64,000 nucleotides of DNA from Oikopleura dioica (taxonomy: Eukaryota > Chordata > Appendicularia > Copelata > Oikopleuridae): positions 9,060,501 through 9,124,500 of the forward strand of contig OU015568.1 in assembly GCA_907165135.1 (NCBI GenBank), given 5' to 3'. The position numbers and the translations under genes are program-made. The notes under the pieces are model-generated. The model made no database searches. It was not told the DNA's origin and saw only the letters and a program-made list of their open reading frames with translations. This document shows, piece after piece, positions 44,609 to 56,645 of this stretch (position 1 is its first letter; each line of letters opens with the position of its first letter).

Positions 44609-47027
44609 TGTATCGAGCAACTGTGGGAACGGGCAAGACGTTACTCGGTACTTTGCCTTTTACAGCTCAAATGGTGAACTTGCGGAAAAATCGTGATTTT
44701 ACGAAAATTGAAGATTTACGATGGTTATCTCCAAAAGTACAAATGTGAGAAGAACAGTAAATTGACGGAAGTGGAGAACTTCATGCGCTGTGAGAATTTT
44801 CTCCATGGAGGTAGAAAAAACCCCAACGAATAGTTTCCCCAAATCTTTGTTTTAGTAGTTGAAATTCCAGAAATTGCAAAAAGCGAGCGAATCTACCGTC
44901 ACGAAGCTGGTCATCTTCTCATTATACTCCTTCATTTTGAGTCTCTTTCCGTCTTTCCAGCCCTCGTCTCTTTCCAAAAACGCGCAGATCTAAAGCTCAA
45001 CGCTTACATAAAAGTCGTCGATCTCCCAGAAACGGGCAAGAAGACCTCGACTTCTGACGAAGAAAAGTTCAAGAGCTGGATTTTATATTCCGTCGCTGGG
45101 AAAGCCGCGGAAGCAGTATTCAATGGAACTGAAGGAACAACAGTTTATTCCTTATTGAAAAGGCTCCAGGAAAAAACGAATTCACGTGACCTGCAAATTG
45201 CTCGAATGTACGCATCAAAGGTAGATAAAGTTTTATTAAATAGGTTTAAGGCCGGCATAGTATCTTAATTGTTCCCAGCAGCAAAATTGAATCAGAGCAT
45301 ACGGTCCAAGTCGCGCCCATTGAGCAGAAAATCCACGGAAGAATCCCAGCGGCCCATTCGTTTTCAGAATGTAGCTTAGAGCTGGAAACAAACCGTTAAA
45401 CTTCCCAGGGTTGGTCATTATCACAGTTCTGGCATTCGTAAATGGCGAGCTTAAAATGTTCTTTTCATATTTGTTGAAAAAATGTCGCTGAACCTAGAAC
45501 AAGTGATAGCAAAGCCAGTAATAATCGCTGTGCAGAAAATCAGTCCCAATCGCTCAGCCTCGCTTGGTGCAGAATTATGACCGTAATTGTCGTAATCGCT
45601 ATCTTTCCACGAATGTAAAAATGGAAGAAAATTCTGGAGGGAGGACGACTTCATCGAGTTTTGATGATGATCGGGTGTTTTCTTGAGGAAATCTTTGACT
45701 TCGTTGTAGACGGCTACGTAGGTGATTCCAATGCTTTCGTGGGTTAAGTTTTTCCAAATATTGGCGTTGAAACCATTCAAATGTCAACCCTTTTTCCTCA
45801 TTGCTCTAGTAACACTTGTTCCAACACCTTCATAATAATTCGCCCATCTCAATGACACCGTTTGTTTTATATTATCCACCCGTTTTTTGAACCCCTCTAG
45901 AAAAGGGATGAGGACATCCTGAGATTATTTTAACCCCCCTACGCCACAGAATAGACCTTTACCTCTTATTTTAGCTGCATTGAGGCACTGTATGATGTCT
46001 GTACTCCGAGTCCATAGACTCCCCAAAAGGGGTCAAAATGAGCGAAATCGGGTTTTTCCGGCTTAATGACGTCATAAGTCAAAGAACATGTGACAATAAC
46101 TTTTTCTAAGTACCCCTACGCCACAGATCAGACCCTAAGCTACATTCTGGTAGTTTAGGGAACCCTCTGTGATAACTGTGGTCGGAGAGCATAGACTCCC
46201 CAGCTTGGGTTAATATAAAACAAACGGTGTCAATGGACTTCCCCCGACTTCCCTCGCCAGTTTATAAAGCGGTGGTGGTTTTCCTTGATAACCCTGCGCT
46301 CTCACTTTGAAAAGGTCGGTCGGATGCGCTATTGTCGCGGCCAGTCCAGCGGCGGTGGCACCTGCTGCCATTCTCGAAGCAATTCGCTGAATATCGGATT
46401 CCTTGTTGATCCCACGCTCAAATTGCTCCCGGAAGGGTTCATACAAGCCGAGTCGAAGAGATGAGTAGATGAGTTCTCGAGCCAGGGAAGCAGTAATTCC
46501 TCGATACCAGCCAGAAAACCCCTCTTGAACTATGATGTCTTTCATGACAACGGGAAATGGTCGCACTTGCCCGCGATTAGAGATTTGTTGAAAAACCATC
46601 GCAGTTTCAAAGGGCTACAGTCGTTATAGAATTTACTGACAAAATGGGAGATTTACATGGACGCATAATCCAGCAGTTGCGCAGGATACACCCGCTAAGC
46701 CGATGTTCAGGACTTGCTCTTGATTCATCCTTGCGCTACGTCATAACTAGAGAACATTCATTTTCCAAACATCTCTGAAAACTTCGCTGATCTAAATTCT
46801 AGAGAGTCCTCTTAAAAAAAGATTAATTTTAAATTATTCATTTAAAATCTTTATTCTAGCTCTCCGACGACGAAACGAAGCAAGAAGAAATCATCGCTGC
46901 CAGTTTTTATCAAGCAATAAAAGAAATCAAGGCGAACGAAAGAAAATACGAAGTCATCTTGGAAGCTATAAAGAAAAACAGCTTCATCACAGCATCTGAA
47001 ATTTTCAAATTATTCGAAGAGCTTTAA
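44609..47027 (+). CDS. M41 (FtsH-like) peptidase domain protein lacking the AAA domain
   Basis: The C-terminal exons resemble the peptidase half of FtsH/YME1/AFG3 proteases: HEAGH (44900-44914), then VAGKAAEAVFNG, like the AGRAAE..FG motif. A final exon (46860-47027) ends TASEIFKLFEEL, like the C-terminal helix of FtsH. The usual third zinc ligand Asp (DDLxxAT) appears replaced (VYSLLKRL), so activity is doubtful. Exons 44714-44810, 44856-45220 and 46860-47027 join in phase. The first exon from ATG 44609 includes the peptide GTGKTLL, which resembles a Walker A, but no AAA domain follows and its junction to 44714 is unresolved. The 1.64-kb last intron contains an antisense SLC25 gene. Confidence 0.55.
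45236..46728 (-). CDS. Mitochondrial carrier (SLC25) family protein, interrupted
   Basis: Inner-membrane solute carrier with three repeats. ATG at 46728; exon 46728-46657 joins 46614. Repeat 1 has PFETAMVFQQ (normally PxDxxK, here the basic residue is Met). Repeat 2 has HPTDLFKVRAQ (intact). Repeat 3 has SPFTNARTVIM. The C-terminus RLGPYALIQFCCWEQLRYY is typical of UCP/SLC25A30/A34-35-like carriers. The second-repeat exon is broken by a 378-bp MITE, and after removing it an in-frame TGA remains near 45788 before HLNGFNANIWKN. It may therefore be a pseudogene, unless the MITE is spliced and the TGA is an assembly error or is read through. The whole gene lies inside an intron of the M41-like gene. 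Confidence 0.65.
45854..46231. mobile_element. MITE inserted in the SLC25 coding exon
   Basis: Terminal inverted repeats of about 27 bp begin GACACCGTTTGTTTTATATTA at each end, flanked by AAT on both sides, a 3-bp target-site duplication. No ORF. Inside, two diverged direct copies of about 130 bp start CCCCTACGCCACAGA and end CATAGACTCCCCA. On the gene strand the element begins GA and the sequence just past it ends in TTGAG. Confidence 0.85.
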
Positions 47028-47033
47028 TTCTAG
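47028..47033 (+). promoter_or_regulatory. Probable trans-splice acceptor between operon genes
   Basis: TTCTAG follows the TAA stop of the M41-like gene with no spacer. The ATG of the next gene comes 31 nt later. This spacing leaves no room for a promoter or poly(A) site and matches larvacean operons resolved by spliced-leader addition. Confidence 0.6.
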
Positions 47034-47064
47034 TGTAGCGAAATTTAAAGTTCTTTTTTTAAGA

Positions 47065-48094
47065 ATGAGTAAAAGAAGAATCGAAAAGTTCTTGTTGAAT
47101 TATTTCGAAAGCAACAACTATTCAGAAACGCTAAAAACCTTTCAAGATGAAATCAAAGAAGAAAACACTGAGACTCGAATTTTGAGCTTCAAAATCATTA
47201 AAGCTCCGAAAATAATCGTCGATATCGAGGAGAAGAGAAAGAAATCAAGAAAGAAAGAGGAAGTGAAAATTCCAAAAGAATTCAAAAGAATAGCGAAAAG
47301 AGCTGGAATTCCAAAAGATCAATTCGAGTTTTTCTACGAGCATCGGGAGAGCTTTAACTGGGAGCTTTTCAAACCTACAGGTAAAGAGAGGATCCATGCA
47401 AGGCCAAATTGTAATTTTAAGTCTACTGTACTGTCTGCAAAGAAACATCAGAGCACTACAACTTCTGCTTCACCCAGCACATGAAAGAAAAGCACAATTA
47501 CAGTGACACTCCTTGCAACTTCGCTGACTGCAAATTTGTCGCCAACTCGGAAAGCTCGTTGCTCAGACACCAGGCGAGCTTCCATGGAATGGGAAAACGA
47601 AAACCCTCTGCTCGGGCTTGTCTCAAGTGCAAATATCCATCTTGTAATTATCAGGCCTCGATTGATTATGCGCTGCAGAGGCATTACAGTATTCATGAAA
47701 ATAGGAGCGCGGAATGCTATCTTTGACACGGGTTCTCAATCAAATTATCTGACTCAGCTAAAATCACTGAAATCAACAACGAATATTAGATTATTCCCAG
47801 TCGTGTTCAGTTAGCACTTTTTATCTCAAAAATTGGTAACCCAAATTTACCTCAACGCGAATGTGCAACGCGCTCAAGTTTAAAGATCACGTGGCGGCGC
47901 ATTTCAACATCACCGACTTTGATTGCAACTTCTGTACGAAAAAATTCACCAGCAATGTAAAGCGCAACGCTCACGAGCGCGCCTCTCACGGGACTTTTAT
48001 TTGCACCGATTGCGGTCTCGATTTGAAGACGTCTTCGAAATTCAACAAGCATCGGACAAATTGTGAAGAAAGAAAAAAGGCCTTTATGCAATGA
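47065..48094 (+). CDS. LisH and C2H2 zinc-finger protein
   Basis: Unrecognised combination. The ATG at 47065 is followed at once by a LisH dimerisation motif (KFLLNYFESNNYSETLKTFQDE), then a Lys/Glu-rich linker. After a GT-AG intron (47382 to about 47440) come C2H2-type fingers: CNFADCKF with paired His, and CLKCKYPSCNYQ...HYSIH, up to a TGA at 47726. A second block, 47861-48094, has DCNFCTKKF..H..H and FICTDCGLDL...H fingers and ends KKAFMQ. It is probably the same gene, but no acceptor joins the two blocks in phase; it may be a separate small gene starting at ATG 47861. It is the second gene of a probable operon with the M41-like gene. Confidence 0.55.
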
Positions 48095-50905
48095 CTGTTT
48101 TAACTGAATTGAATTCTAGTTGTTGCCAAAGATGAACTTATAAATCAACCCTTTTTATAGCTATTCCGATTGGGAGGAGTGATGCTCCCCGTTGAGTGAA
48201 TCGCTCGACTGACCTTAATTTCAGAGCGCTGTGACATTTCCGCAAAATAAATCGAGTTTTGAACAAAAACAAGGGCCCATTGAAAAATTGTAAAAGTAAA
48301 AAAGTCAACCAGGGCCAAAAAAATTTCTTCTCACCAAAATTCACACAATGAATGAAAAAAGACTCGTACCACAACTAATTGTTCTTCTTTCCCCTTTGAT
48401 ATTCGGTATTAGTTCATCTACAGATTTCGCGAATAATCAGAGGAAACGAAAAATAGTGTACCAATTAGACAGAAATGGCTAGCGATCCGTCCCAAAGGAT
48501 TCATAGCGCTGATTTATAGCGGCTTGCTCAGAGTGTTTGATTCATTAGAGATTTCAGATTCAGATTCTGAGTTTTTAGGACCTTTTCAGGACATAGGGTC
48601 AGTTTTATAAGCCATCTTCAGAGTATCAATCAGTCAAATGATTTCTAGGTTTACTCATTTCTAGGGAAAAATAATCAGACAAAATGACATTTTCCTGAAG
48701 CGCTGCCAAGTCTTTTCTGTCCCCATCTGTCAAAAAATCAGAAGCACGTGTGAGGAAGACGAAGCTTTCTCCCTCTTCCCCTGTCAGATGACAGTCCTCA
48801 GATAGACTTGGCGGCTAAATCGATGTATAATGAGCTTTAGGGGGGCCTTTGCAATTAGCTATCAAACGATTCGCGGATAAATTTGCATCTGTTGCTTCGC
48901 CGAAAAAAAAATCGAACAAATCCCTTCCTAAGTACGGCTTTATTGAACCCTTTAGTTTCACGCCTCAAGATGGCACAACTGTAATAAAATGTTATCCCCT
49001 TTTTCCTCAGCCCTTCAGTTAAAAAACAGTCTTCTGAAACTAAAAGTAAATATTAAAATATTATAATTGAAGCTATTGATTAGTATCATCTTCAATTTAA
49101 TCATTCTCGACTCCGAATCATCCATCAGCGATTAATTAGTTTGAACAAGTATACAACTAACTATCAAACAGAATATACACCAACTCATTAATAATTCCCA
49201 CTAGAGTTCGTTTCAAACTATCTTTCTCTTTTTCTACTTTCGATATTTACTTTCGCTCATGGTTTTTTATTAATGACGGGTCTCAGGGGACCGACTTGGT
49301 ATTCTGGTATCTAGCTACCTCGTGAACAACCGGCTGTACAGTGGTAGGACGGGAACTAAGGGTGGTCGAATTATTCATCACTTTTTTTTGCTACTACGCG
49401 AGATGGATTTTTCAAGTGCACTTTATCAGATACACAACTCACTCCAACTCGCGCCAAGAGCAAAAATGTATAGACTGCCAAGATCAAATTTCGATTACCT
49501 TTTCTACGACTTAGAAATATGCTTTTCACAGCATCTAATACAGATGATACAGTATTAAGAGGCTGCCAGAGAATCAATTTCTACAGCCGCTTATGTTATC
49601 TACAGACACTTAATAATCCCCGCTTCGAGAAACATATTTATATAAACTCTTATTTCTTCCAACCTCAGAAAGGTTTTTAGAGAAAGAGATATTCAGTTTG
49701 GATTTTTCAAAATATTTTTACACTCAGATTTTTCTGACTCTTTCCGTGGACTGGTTTTCTAAACAACCGTGATGCATAATTGATCCCAGGCGGGTGAAAT
49801 AGACACACCTGCTATCTTATTTTAGACCGTGTTGGCCCCAACTCATCAACCTAACAAACCGGAACCGGGCTCTCTTTTTCTCCACGCTTATAAAAATTGT
49901 TAATTTGCCTCTCGATGTTTTTTCACCCTCCCGCTTTCACCGCAAGGCTGATTTCCCCCACTCGCCCGTCTAAATCTAATTTCATAAATTTTTCAACTAA
50001 TCCCCTGTTTTGAAAAACGAAAAGGAAAGATAAAGAAGCCAGCAGAGAAGAGCTCTACTCTCACTCTCTTCTACTTGCGCCCTCGAGCCCACCGGCGCTG
50101 GCGCAATTGGCGCGTTCCACACTGAGCGTAGCTTTTTTGCATTTTTTCGCGTTTTTCACCCCTGCTGGTGTCAAAATTGTTCATTTTTCGGTAATCGAGA
50201 GAATTTCTGAAAGAGACCCCGAAGATTTTTAAGAATGATTTATGCTAAGAAACCGTCGTATTTCCTGAGGTAAAATTAAAATTTTACGATAAATTTCGTC
50301 GCACAATTTATCATGAAATATTACTCAAATTTAAAGCAAACGCAGTTTTATCAAAGGCTTTTTTCGTCTTGCTTTTGCAATATAAAACCCCTTATAGTTC
50401 GTATAAAATAGGCGGCGCAGACTGATGATTTTCTTTAAAAGTCTGTTGTTTGTCAAAAATGCCCTTATTAACGAAACGCCCTCGTTCTTATTAAACAAAA
50501 ACACGACCTTGCTTGTCCGCTAATTCACAATTTCATCACATCGTTCCATAATCCAATGAATTGACAAGTTCACGTCGCTCTTTTGAAAGGCAGGCTGTTT
50601 GGATAGTTTACTGTTGATTCTTTCGCAGCTTAGGGCAAATACTCTTTCAAAAACTTTCCGACCGTGAAGTTTTTTTTATCAAAAGTAACTTTTTTCTTTG
50701 CTCCAAGAAAGTTTATTTATTCTCAAGCTTATTTTTCCTGAATCGATATTTAAACCTTGACGGGTTCTCGATCATCTAATGACGCGCTATTTATTGCGCA
50801 TTCCTTATTTGAATTAGAAATATATTTGAGTTACCAAAATCATTTTTGTATAGAATGTGAACGATAGAAAAAGAGATCGAAACCTCCCCCAAATCAATCA
50901 GAAGA
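48095..50905. other. 2.8 kb without a recognised gene
   Basis: Mixed AT-rich sequence with short ORFs only (the longest, 78 codons at 49322-49558, has no motif). GC-rich islets near 50080-50160 lie about 750 bp upstream of the DIP2 start and may be promoter sequence. No repeat or RNA gene recognised. Confidence 0.5.
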
Positions 50906-53900
50906 ATGACCGAGGATTTGGTGGAGCCGACGCCTCCGCCGCGGAGCAAAAGCGAAAAAAGAAAGAAAGGATCCAAGGAGATTTTAACGAGCCCAACCGA
51001 TGCACAGCAATTTATCGAAAACCTCGTCAACCAGGTAATTTCTTGATTTTGTAGCACTTTTTATTGCGCCGGTGTGAAATTTTTTAAAACTCTAATTGCC
51101 CAGTTATTGATCTGTTAAAATTTAGGGTGGGTTCATTTACAAACTTTTACTCGGGATATTATGTTTTTACGTCCCCATTTCGCTGTACTAGAGGCTACAG
51201 AAATAAGGTGGGAAAACTCCGAGAGCCCCCTATTGAGACCTTTATTTACCAGTTCATTGAGGATCCATCAACCAGAACAGGATCTCCTTCTGATGCTCCT
51301 ACTTATCTGTAATGAGCAAAAACATGTGTATCACCCATTCGCTGGCGCGCTGCCCGCATTTGTCCATATTGTAATTAAACTCGTACAAGCGCTAAACTAT
51401 ATCTGGATTGGCAGCGGGAGCTTCTGATTATGAATATTCAATGCATTTTTATATTAAAATTTTAATTTTTAAACCAGCACCCCCGTAATGGGGGCATTTC
51501 TGGCTCAATGTCAAGAGGGAGAGGATTCTTTAGGGATTAATTCATGCAAGAGGTACTTGGATTCAATCGATCTCTTACAGGACTTCTCCGATTTCTAAGA
51601 AATGGCTCTTGAAATCATGAGTTCCGTTGTATACCCAGATTGAGCGTAAACCAAACAGAACTCGCGTAATTCTAACTTTCACTTCAACTAGAAAGCATTC
51701 TAGCTTTTTTGGCACGATTTCAAGCACCACTTAGTCAAGGCCCGTGTTTACGCAAGCCCCTTCGCTGCCATCCCTTTTCCTGAAAATCTGACCCAAGTAC
51801 TTTCGCGCGTGACCTCAAATTCCAACTTAATCCGGAATGATCTGAAGTGCGCTGAATGTAGCTTCTACAGTAGTGGTGTTGCATATTGCGCTGACATTTC
51901 CCACCACGGTGGCACCTCGTGCACTCTGGGTCTTTTCTTGGACAGCTGCCAAGCAAGCGGAAAGAATTAATTCTCATTTTTAGCTACCGCAGACTATGAA
52001 TACATTTAGAAGGGGTAACCTTTTTGATTTTGACCTTTTTGGAACAAATGGGAACATCTTAATTAACCATCAAATCTCTCAATTCTCCTCCGTGTCCTCG
52101 GTTAATAAATCTTTCTTAGTCATTCCCCTCTGTTCTTCTCGACGATGTAGAAACCGATGACGACGACGATTGCTGCTCTTCAAATACTTCTTCGACGAAG
52201 AAAGCTCCTTCTAGCATTGATCGATCTTCAAAGCCAGATCTCGTCCCTGAAAATGAAACGATGCCTAATCTTGCTCCCAGTCCACTTAGAAATTCGCCTG
52301 CGCCAATGTCAGTTTCTTCATCTTCAGTTTCGCCGCAAAAGGCCGTAAAGCCCAAGATCAAATCGTTGCTAGAAGCGATTCGAAAGCCCAAAGGTTTGTA
52401 GAACAAAAATGAGCGTGAAAATTAGCGGACAGTGTGAATAGTTGATGACTAAAATATCTTGTTGAACAGGCTGCTATTTTAAGTCTTGCACGTGCGGTCG
52501 TTGTATAGAATTTAACTCCTACTATTCACTTCTGATTCACGGGCGGTTAATCCTTCTGCTCCTTCTTCAAGATTCTGGTTTAGAATTACAATTATCGGAT
52601 CACTACCGCGACACGATATGCATCCGCTCACCCCGCCGCGCTCCCAATCTCTCCGCTACCGCCCCAAAGGTCAACAACGTTCTCTCCGGCGAGGCGCTAT
52701 CTTCGCAAGCGAGCAGCCAACTGATAGAGTCTATCCTTATCGGTGGCGGGAAGATCACCACTTGGCGCGCCGGTGGGAAAATTCGATGCTGGTCTAGAAT
52801 GAAATTCTTCAATCGCATCAAGGCGGTGGCGAGACAGATCCAAGAATCGCTCCAGATTGCTGCGGGAAAAACTGTGGCACTCTCCTTTCCTCACGTCGAT
52901 CTCGACTTTGTCACGGCTTTCTTTGGTTGCCTGATGGCTGGTGTGAACGTAATCAGTGTCGCCCAGCCCGATCACTGTACAAAAGGCGAGATGCTTCAAT
53001 TTAAAAGTCTCGATGTTCAATGTGTCTTTACCACGCCCCTTCTTGCCAAGAATTCCGGGAAGAAAGACGAAGGGAAACGCTTCAGTCTTTGGAATTCGAT
53101 CAAAGTAACGGTTCCTTCCAAAACGCTACCTCCAGCAAAATGGCGGGTCGAGCCCTCCCGCGTTTCCAGCGGCAAATTATTGATGTTCCGGAGTTCTGGT
53201 GGTCAAATAACAACAATTACAACCACTCAAGAGTCCTTATCGATTCAACTTGGCCTTATGGCTCAAGCAACTGGATTGAGTTCTAGCTCGCGTATCTTGT
53301 CGCTAGAATCGCACTCGAATCAATTCCTCATCTCCGGTGTTTTACTACCTCTGTTCGTTGGAAGTGAACTGTTCATACTTCCACCCGAGCTGGCCAAGCA
53401 AAGTCCAGAAGTATGGTGCCGCATCGCGGATCGCCACGGCATCAGTGACATTTTCTGCCGCGCGCGTGAGTTCTCCTGGGCGAGTGCAACAGACTTGGCA
53501 TTCACATGCGATCTGGCGAATTTGAAGGCTATCAATTTGATCGATGGCCGCCACCCGACGTGTCTTAATTACGCCGTCAGCGCGTGTTATAAAATCAGAC
53601 GCAGAATAGCGATTGAGCCGGAAGCGCTCTTTGGAATCGTTTGGTCCGATACAGCTGGATTTCTAGGAAGGATTAAGTCTGCTAATCCGACCAATAGCGG
53701 CTTTAGTTCAACAGCTTTGTTGGTGGATCGCCTCATGCTGCAATCAGGACTTATTGAGCTACATCTTGAACCGAGCCCGAAATGCATTCTCTTCCCTGGC
53801 TATTTAGACATCTCTCCTGAGCTACAACTGATCTGCGCAAAGATGGAGAAAAAAGACGACGAAAAGAAAGTCGTCCCTTGCTTCGATCGAGACACTGGAA

Positions 53901-56645
53901 AAATCTGGGTTCGTTCAGATGCGCTGAAGGAAAAGCATTTAGCTAACTTGCCAACTTTGTCGGATAACGTTTTCAATATGAGCATAACTGGTGTGCCAGG
54001 AACTTGGGTAGATACAGGCCTGATTGGAGCGCAACTTGATGACAAGGTTTTCATCATTTCGAGCGCGGAAGAGCACTTTCCGGTGGCAGCAGCAGATATT
54101 GATGCAAACTCAAACATTTCCATTTTGCCAATTCAGTGGGATCTACTTGCTACAATCATCACAGCTGATAAGAGCGCCATGATCTTCCGTCAGCGCTGTC
54201 ACGTTTACACGGTTAGAATCGCTAGCTCTTACAAACTTGTTGTTTCCGCCGAGTTGAGTTCTGACTCATTCAGCGACGAGCAAATCTCTGGTCTTGTCGA
54301 TTCAGTTGTTGATGGATTGGTGCAGTTACATGGTATCAGTCCTTATTCCATTTCTCTTCACGCTCCTTTCTCTCTTCCTCAAAATCCAGATGGCACACTT
54401 GACTATTCGTTGATTGAGTCGAAATATTCATCTGGCGATTTGGAGAGTATTTATTGCCTTTCTTTGCCTTGGCGAACGCTAGAAACATCTTTACCAAGCT
54501 CGATCGCGCCTGGATGCGTTGTTGGTGCTGCTGGTATGGTCTGTGGTGCGGTCATTTCAGGAACTGAACTCAGCTACGCTTCTGGACGCATTCTTCAGGA
54601 AAAGACTGGCCAGATGGAGACACTTGCTCAACGATTGGCGTCCAGAGTGAAGCAGAACTCCGACATGCCTGACGAACATCCATTGATAGACGTTTTTGGA
54701 TCGAAGGAGTTCTCGAAGCCCTTTGAAAAAGGAACACGACCGAAGGGACTGCGATTGACAGCTCCAGAACTCCACAAGATGTCAACAAGAATATCTATCA
54801 TTTTGGGAAAGCATGAAGTAGCACATGGTGACCTGGTTCTTGTCGCTTACAATTGTCCGATAAGACTTCTCTGTGCGATATACGGCTGTTGGTATCGTGG
54901 AGCTGTACCTGTTCCAGTCCGCGCAGGTTCTGATCATTTGGGAACTTTCAAAGTTATTGCCGAAGAATCCAAAGCAAGCTTTGCTATGGTTGCTTCTAAG
55001 AAGCTCTACGCACAAGTAACTGAAGCCATTCCGCATCTTCATGTTGTTGAAATCGAAAATCCAAGTAAAATGGACTCCATGACGAATACATCTCTGGCGA
55101 GAATACCGTACTGTCCACCAACACTGGAGCTTCAGTGCTTGCTTGACTTTACAGTGACTCCAGTTGGCTCTCTTGTCGGGCGGCAGTTCACTTGGAAGAA
55201 TTTGCTTAGATTATCGCAAAGTTTGAAAGATCAGACAGAAGTGTACCCAGGCCGCGAGTTGGATTTAGCCGTAGATCCTATGCAAGGATTCGGTTTGTTC
55301 ACTCTCATCTCTCTTCCAGTTCATTCCGGGTGCAGTCTGGTCTGGCACAAGGTTGCGGAAATAGAGAAGAATCTCCCCGAATGGATCAAAAATACCATTC
55401 CTCATGCAAGAGATGTTTTCATTGGCGCCGCTTTTGCTAAGAAGATTCAGTGGGTTCAGCAGAAGAGCATCGCCACCGCAAAACTGACGAATGTCAGAAG
55501 CTTCAACGGTAATTGACGGTTCTCATTCGTTCATTATTCATCTTTTAGTTGTTTTCCAAAATGTTCGTCCAGACGCCGATGTTCTCTCGCGCGTTTCCAA
55601 GCTCCTCGAGACAGTTGGACTCAGTCCTCGGGCCGTTTCTTGTTCCACTTCTTTATTACCCTCTCCTCTGATTTCACTGAGAAGTGGTATTGCCAGGCCC
55701 TTGAGGACTTCCTGCGTCGATTTGACTGGACTCAAGAATGGCAGGATCAAATCTTCAGCTAGAGGTTCGAAATACTGCGCAACACTTCAAGAAGCAGGGT
55801 GTATTCTTCCTGGAATGGAGATCGTCATTGCTGATGTGATGAACCAGGGACAGTGCGGAGTTGGCAGACTGGGAGAGGTAAGAACAGGAGTCTCTTTTGG
55901 TCGTAAATGATTGCCTAGATATGGATCAGATCTGACTACATCTGCAATACCTTCGTCTCTTCTTTTGGAGGCGATCCATACGTTCCTGTTGAGACACTTC
56001 AAAGCATGCTTTGCAAAAAACTTGAAGTGGGGACGGCAAAAGGGACCTGGGCGCGAACAGGTTTGCTATTTGAAAAATCGGCTGAAAATTCATCAATAAT
56101 CGATCCTCTGATGCTGATATAAGAAAATCTATTATTAATTTTAGGAATGTTGGGATTCCTCGAGCGCTGTGAAGATTCAAAAGAGCTGTCGCTTTATTTT
56201 ATTGGCAACATGAATGAACACATTCAGCACAGAGGTTTCCAGTTTCACCCGACTGATCTCGAAGCCTCCCTGCGTCGTTGTAATAGGTACGATTTATTTG
56301 AGGAAGGAGAAACTTTCTATTTTTGTTTCTAGTTCAATAATTAACTGCTGCGTCTGTCAAGTCGACGGGCATATGATTTGCCTCGTTGAAACGACGAAGG
56401 AAGTGCCTCATTGCCCGATTCTAGCGTCGAAGATCACGGCGACGCTCTCCGACGTTCACCACGTGATTATTTCTGTCGTTGTCCTGCTCCGTCCAAGTTC
56501 AATTCCTATGTCAACTCAAGGTAATTCAAATATTTCTGAAAGCAAGGAAGACAACGAATTTTAAGGTACACCTCAGCGTCAGCGTGCCGCCGAAATGTTG
56601 CTTCAAGACAAATTCAATCCAATCCTCATGTCTTACAATTGTTAG
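50906..56645 (+). CDS. DIP2: Disco-interacting protein 2 homologue
   Basis: Large protein with two acyl-adenylate-forming (AMP-binding) domains, implicated in lipid metabolism and neuronal patterning. Exons 50906-51034, 52120-52393, 52584-55508, 55549-55877, 55919-56060, 56145-56286, 56333-56520 and 56566-56645 all join in phase and give 1402 residues. A Ser/Asp/Pro-rich N-terminal region with KIKSLLEAIRKPK leads into domain 1 (GKTVALSFPHVDLDFVTAF...) and domain 2 (YNCPIRLLCAIYGCWYRGAV, LDLAVDPMQGFGL). The C-terminal DIP2 signature is GFQFHPTDLEASLRRC, ending ILMSYNC. DIP2 proteins are usually about 1550 residues and begin with a DMAP1-binding domain. That domain is not seen here. Confidence 0.93.

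Noticed and set aside
52799-55516. Long 905-codon frame taken as a complete gene
   Set aside because: It starts in mid-exon; the DIP2 exon opens at 52584 after a TTTAG acceptor and upstream exons join in phase.
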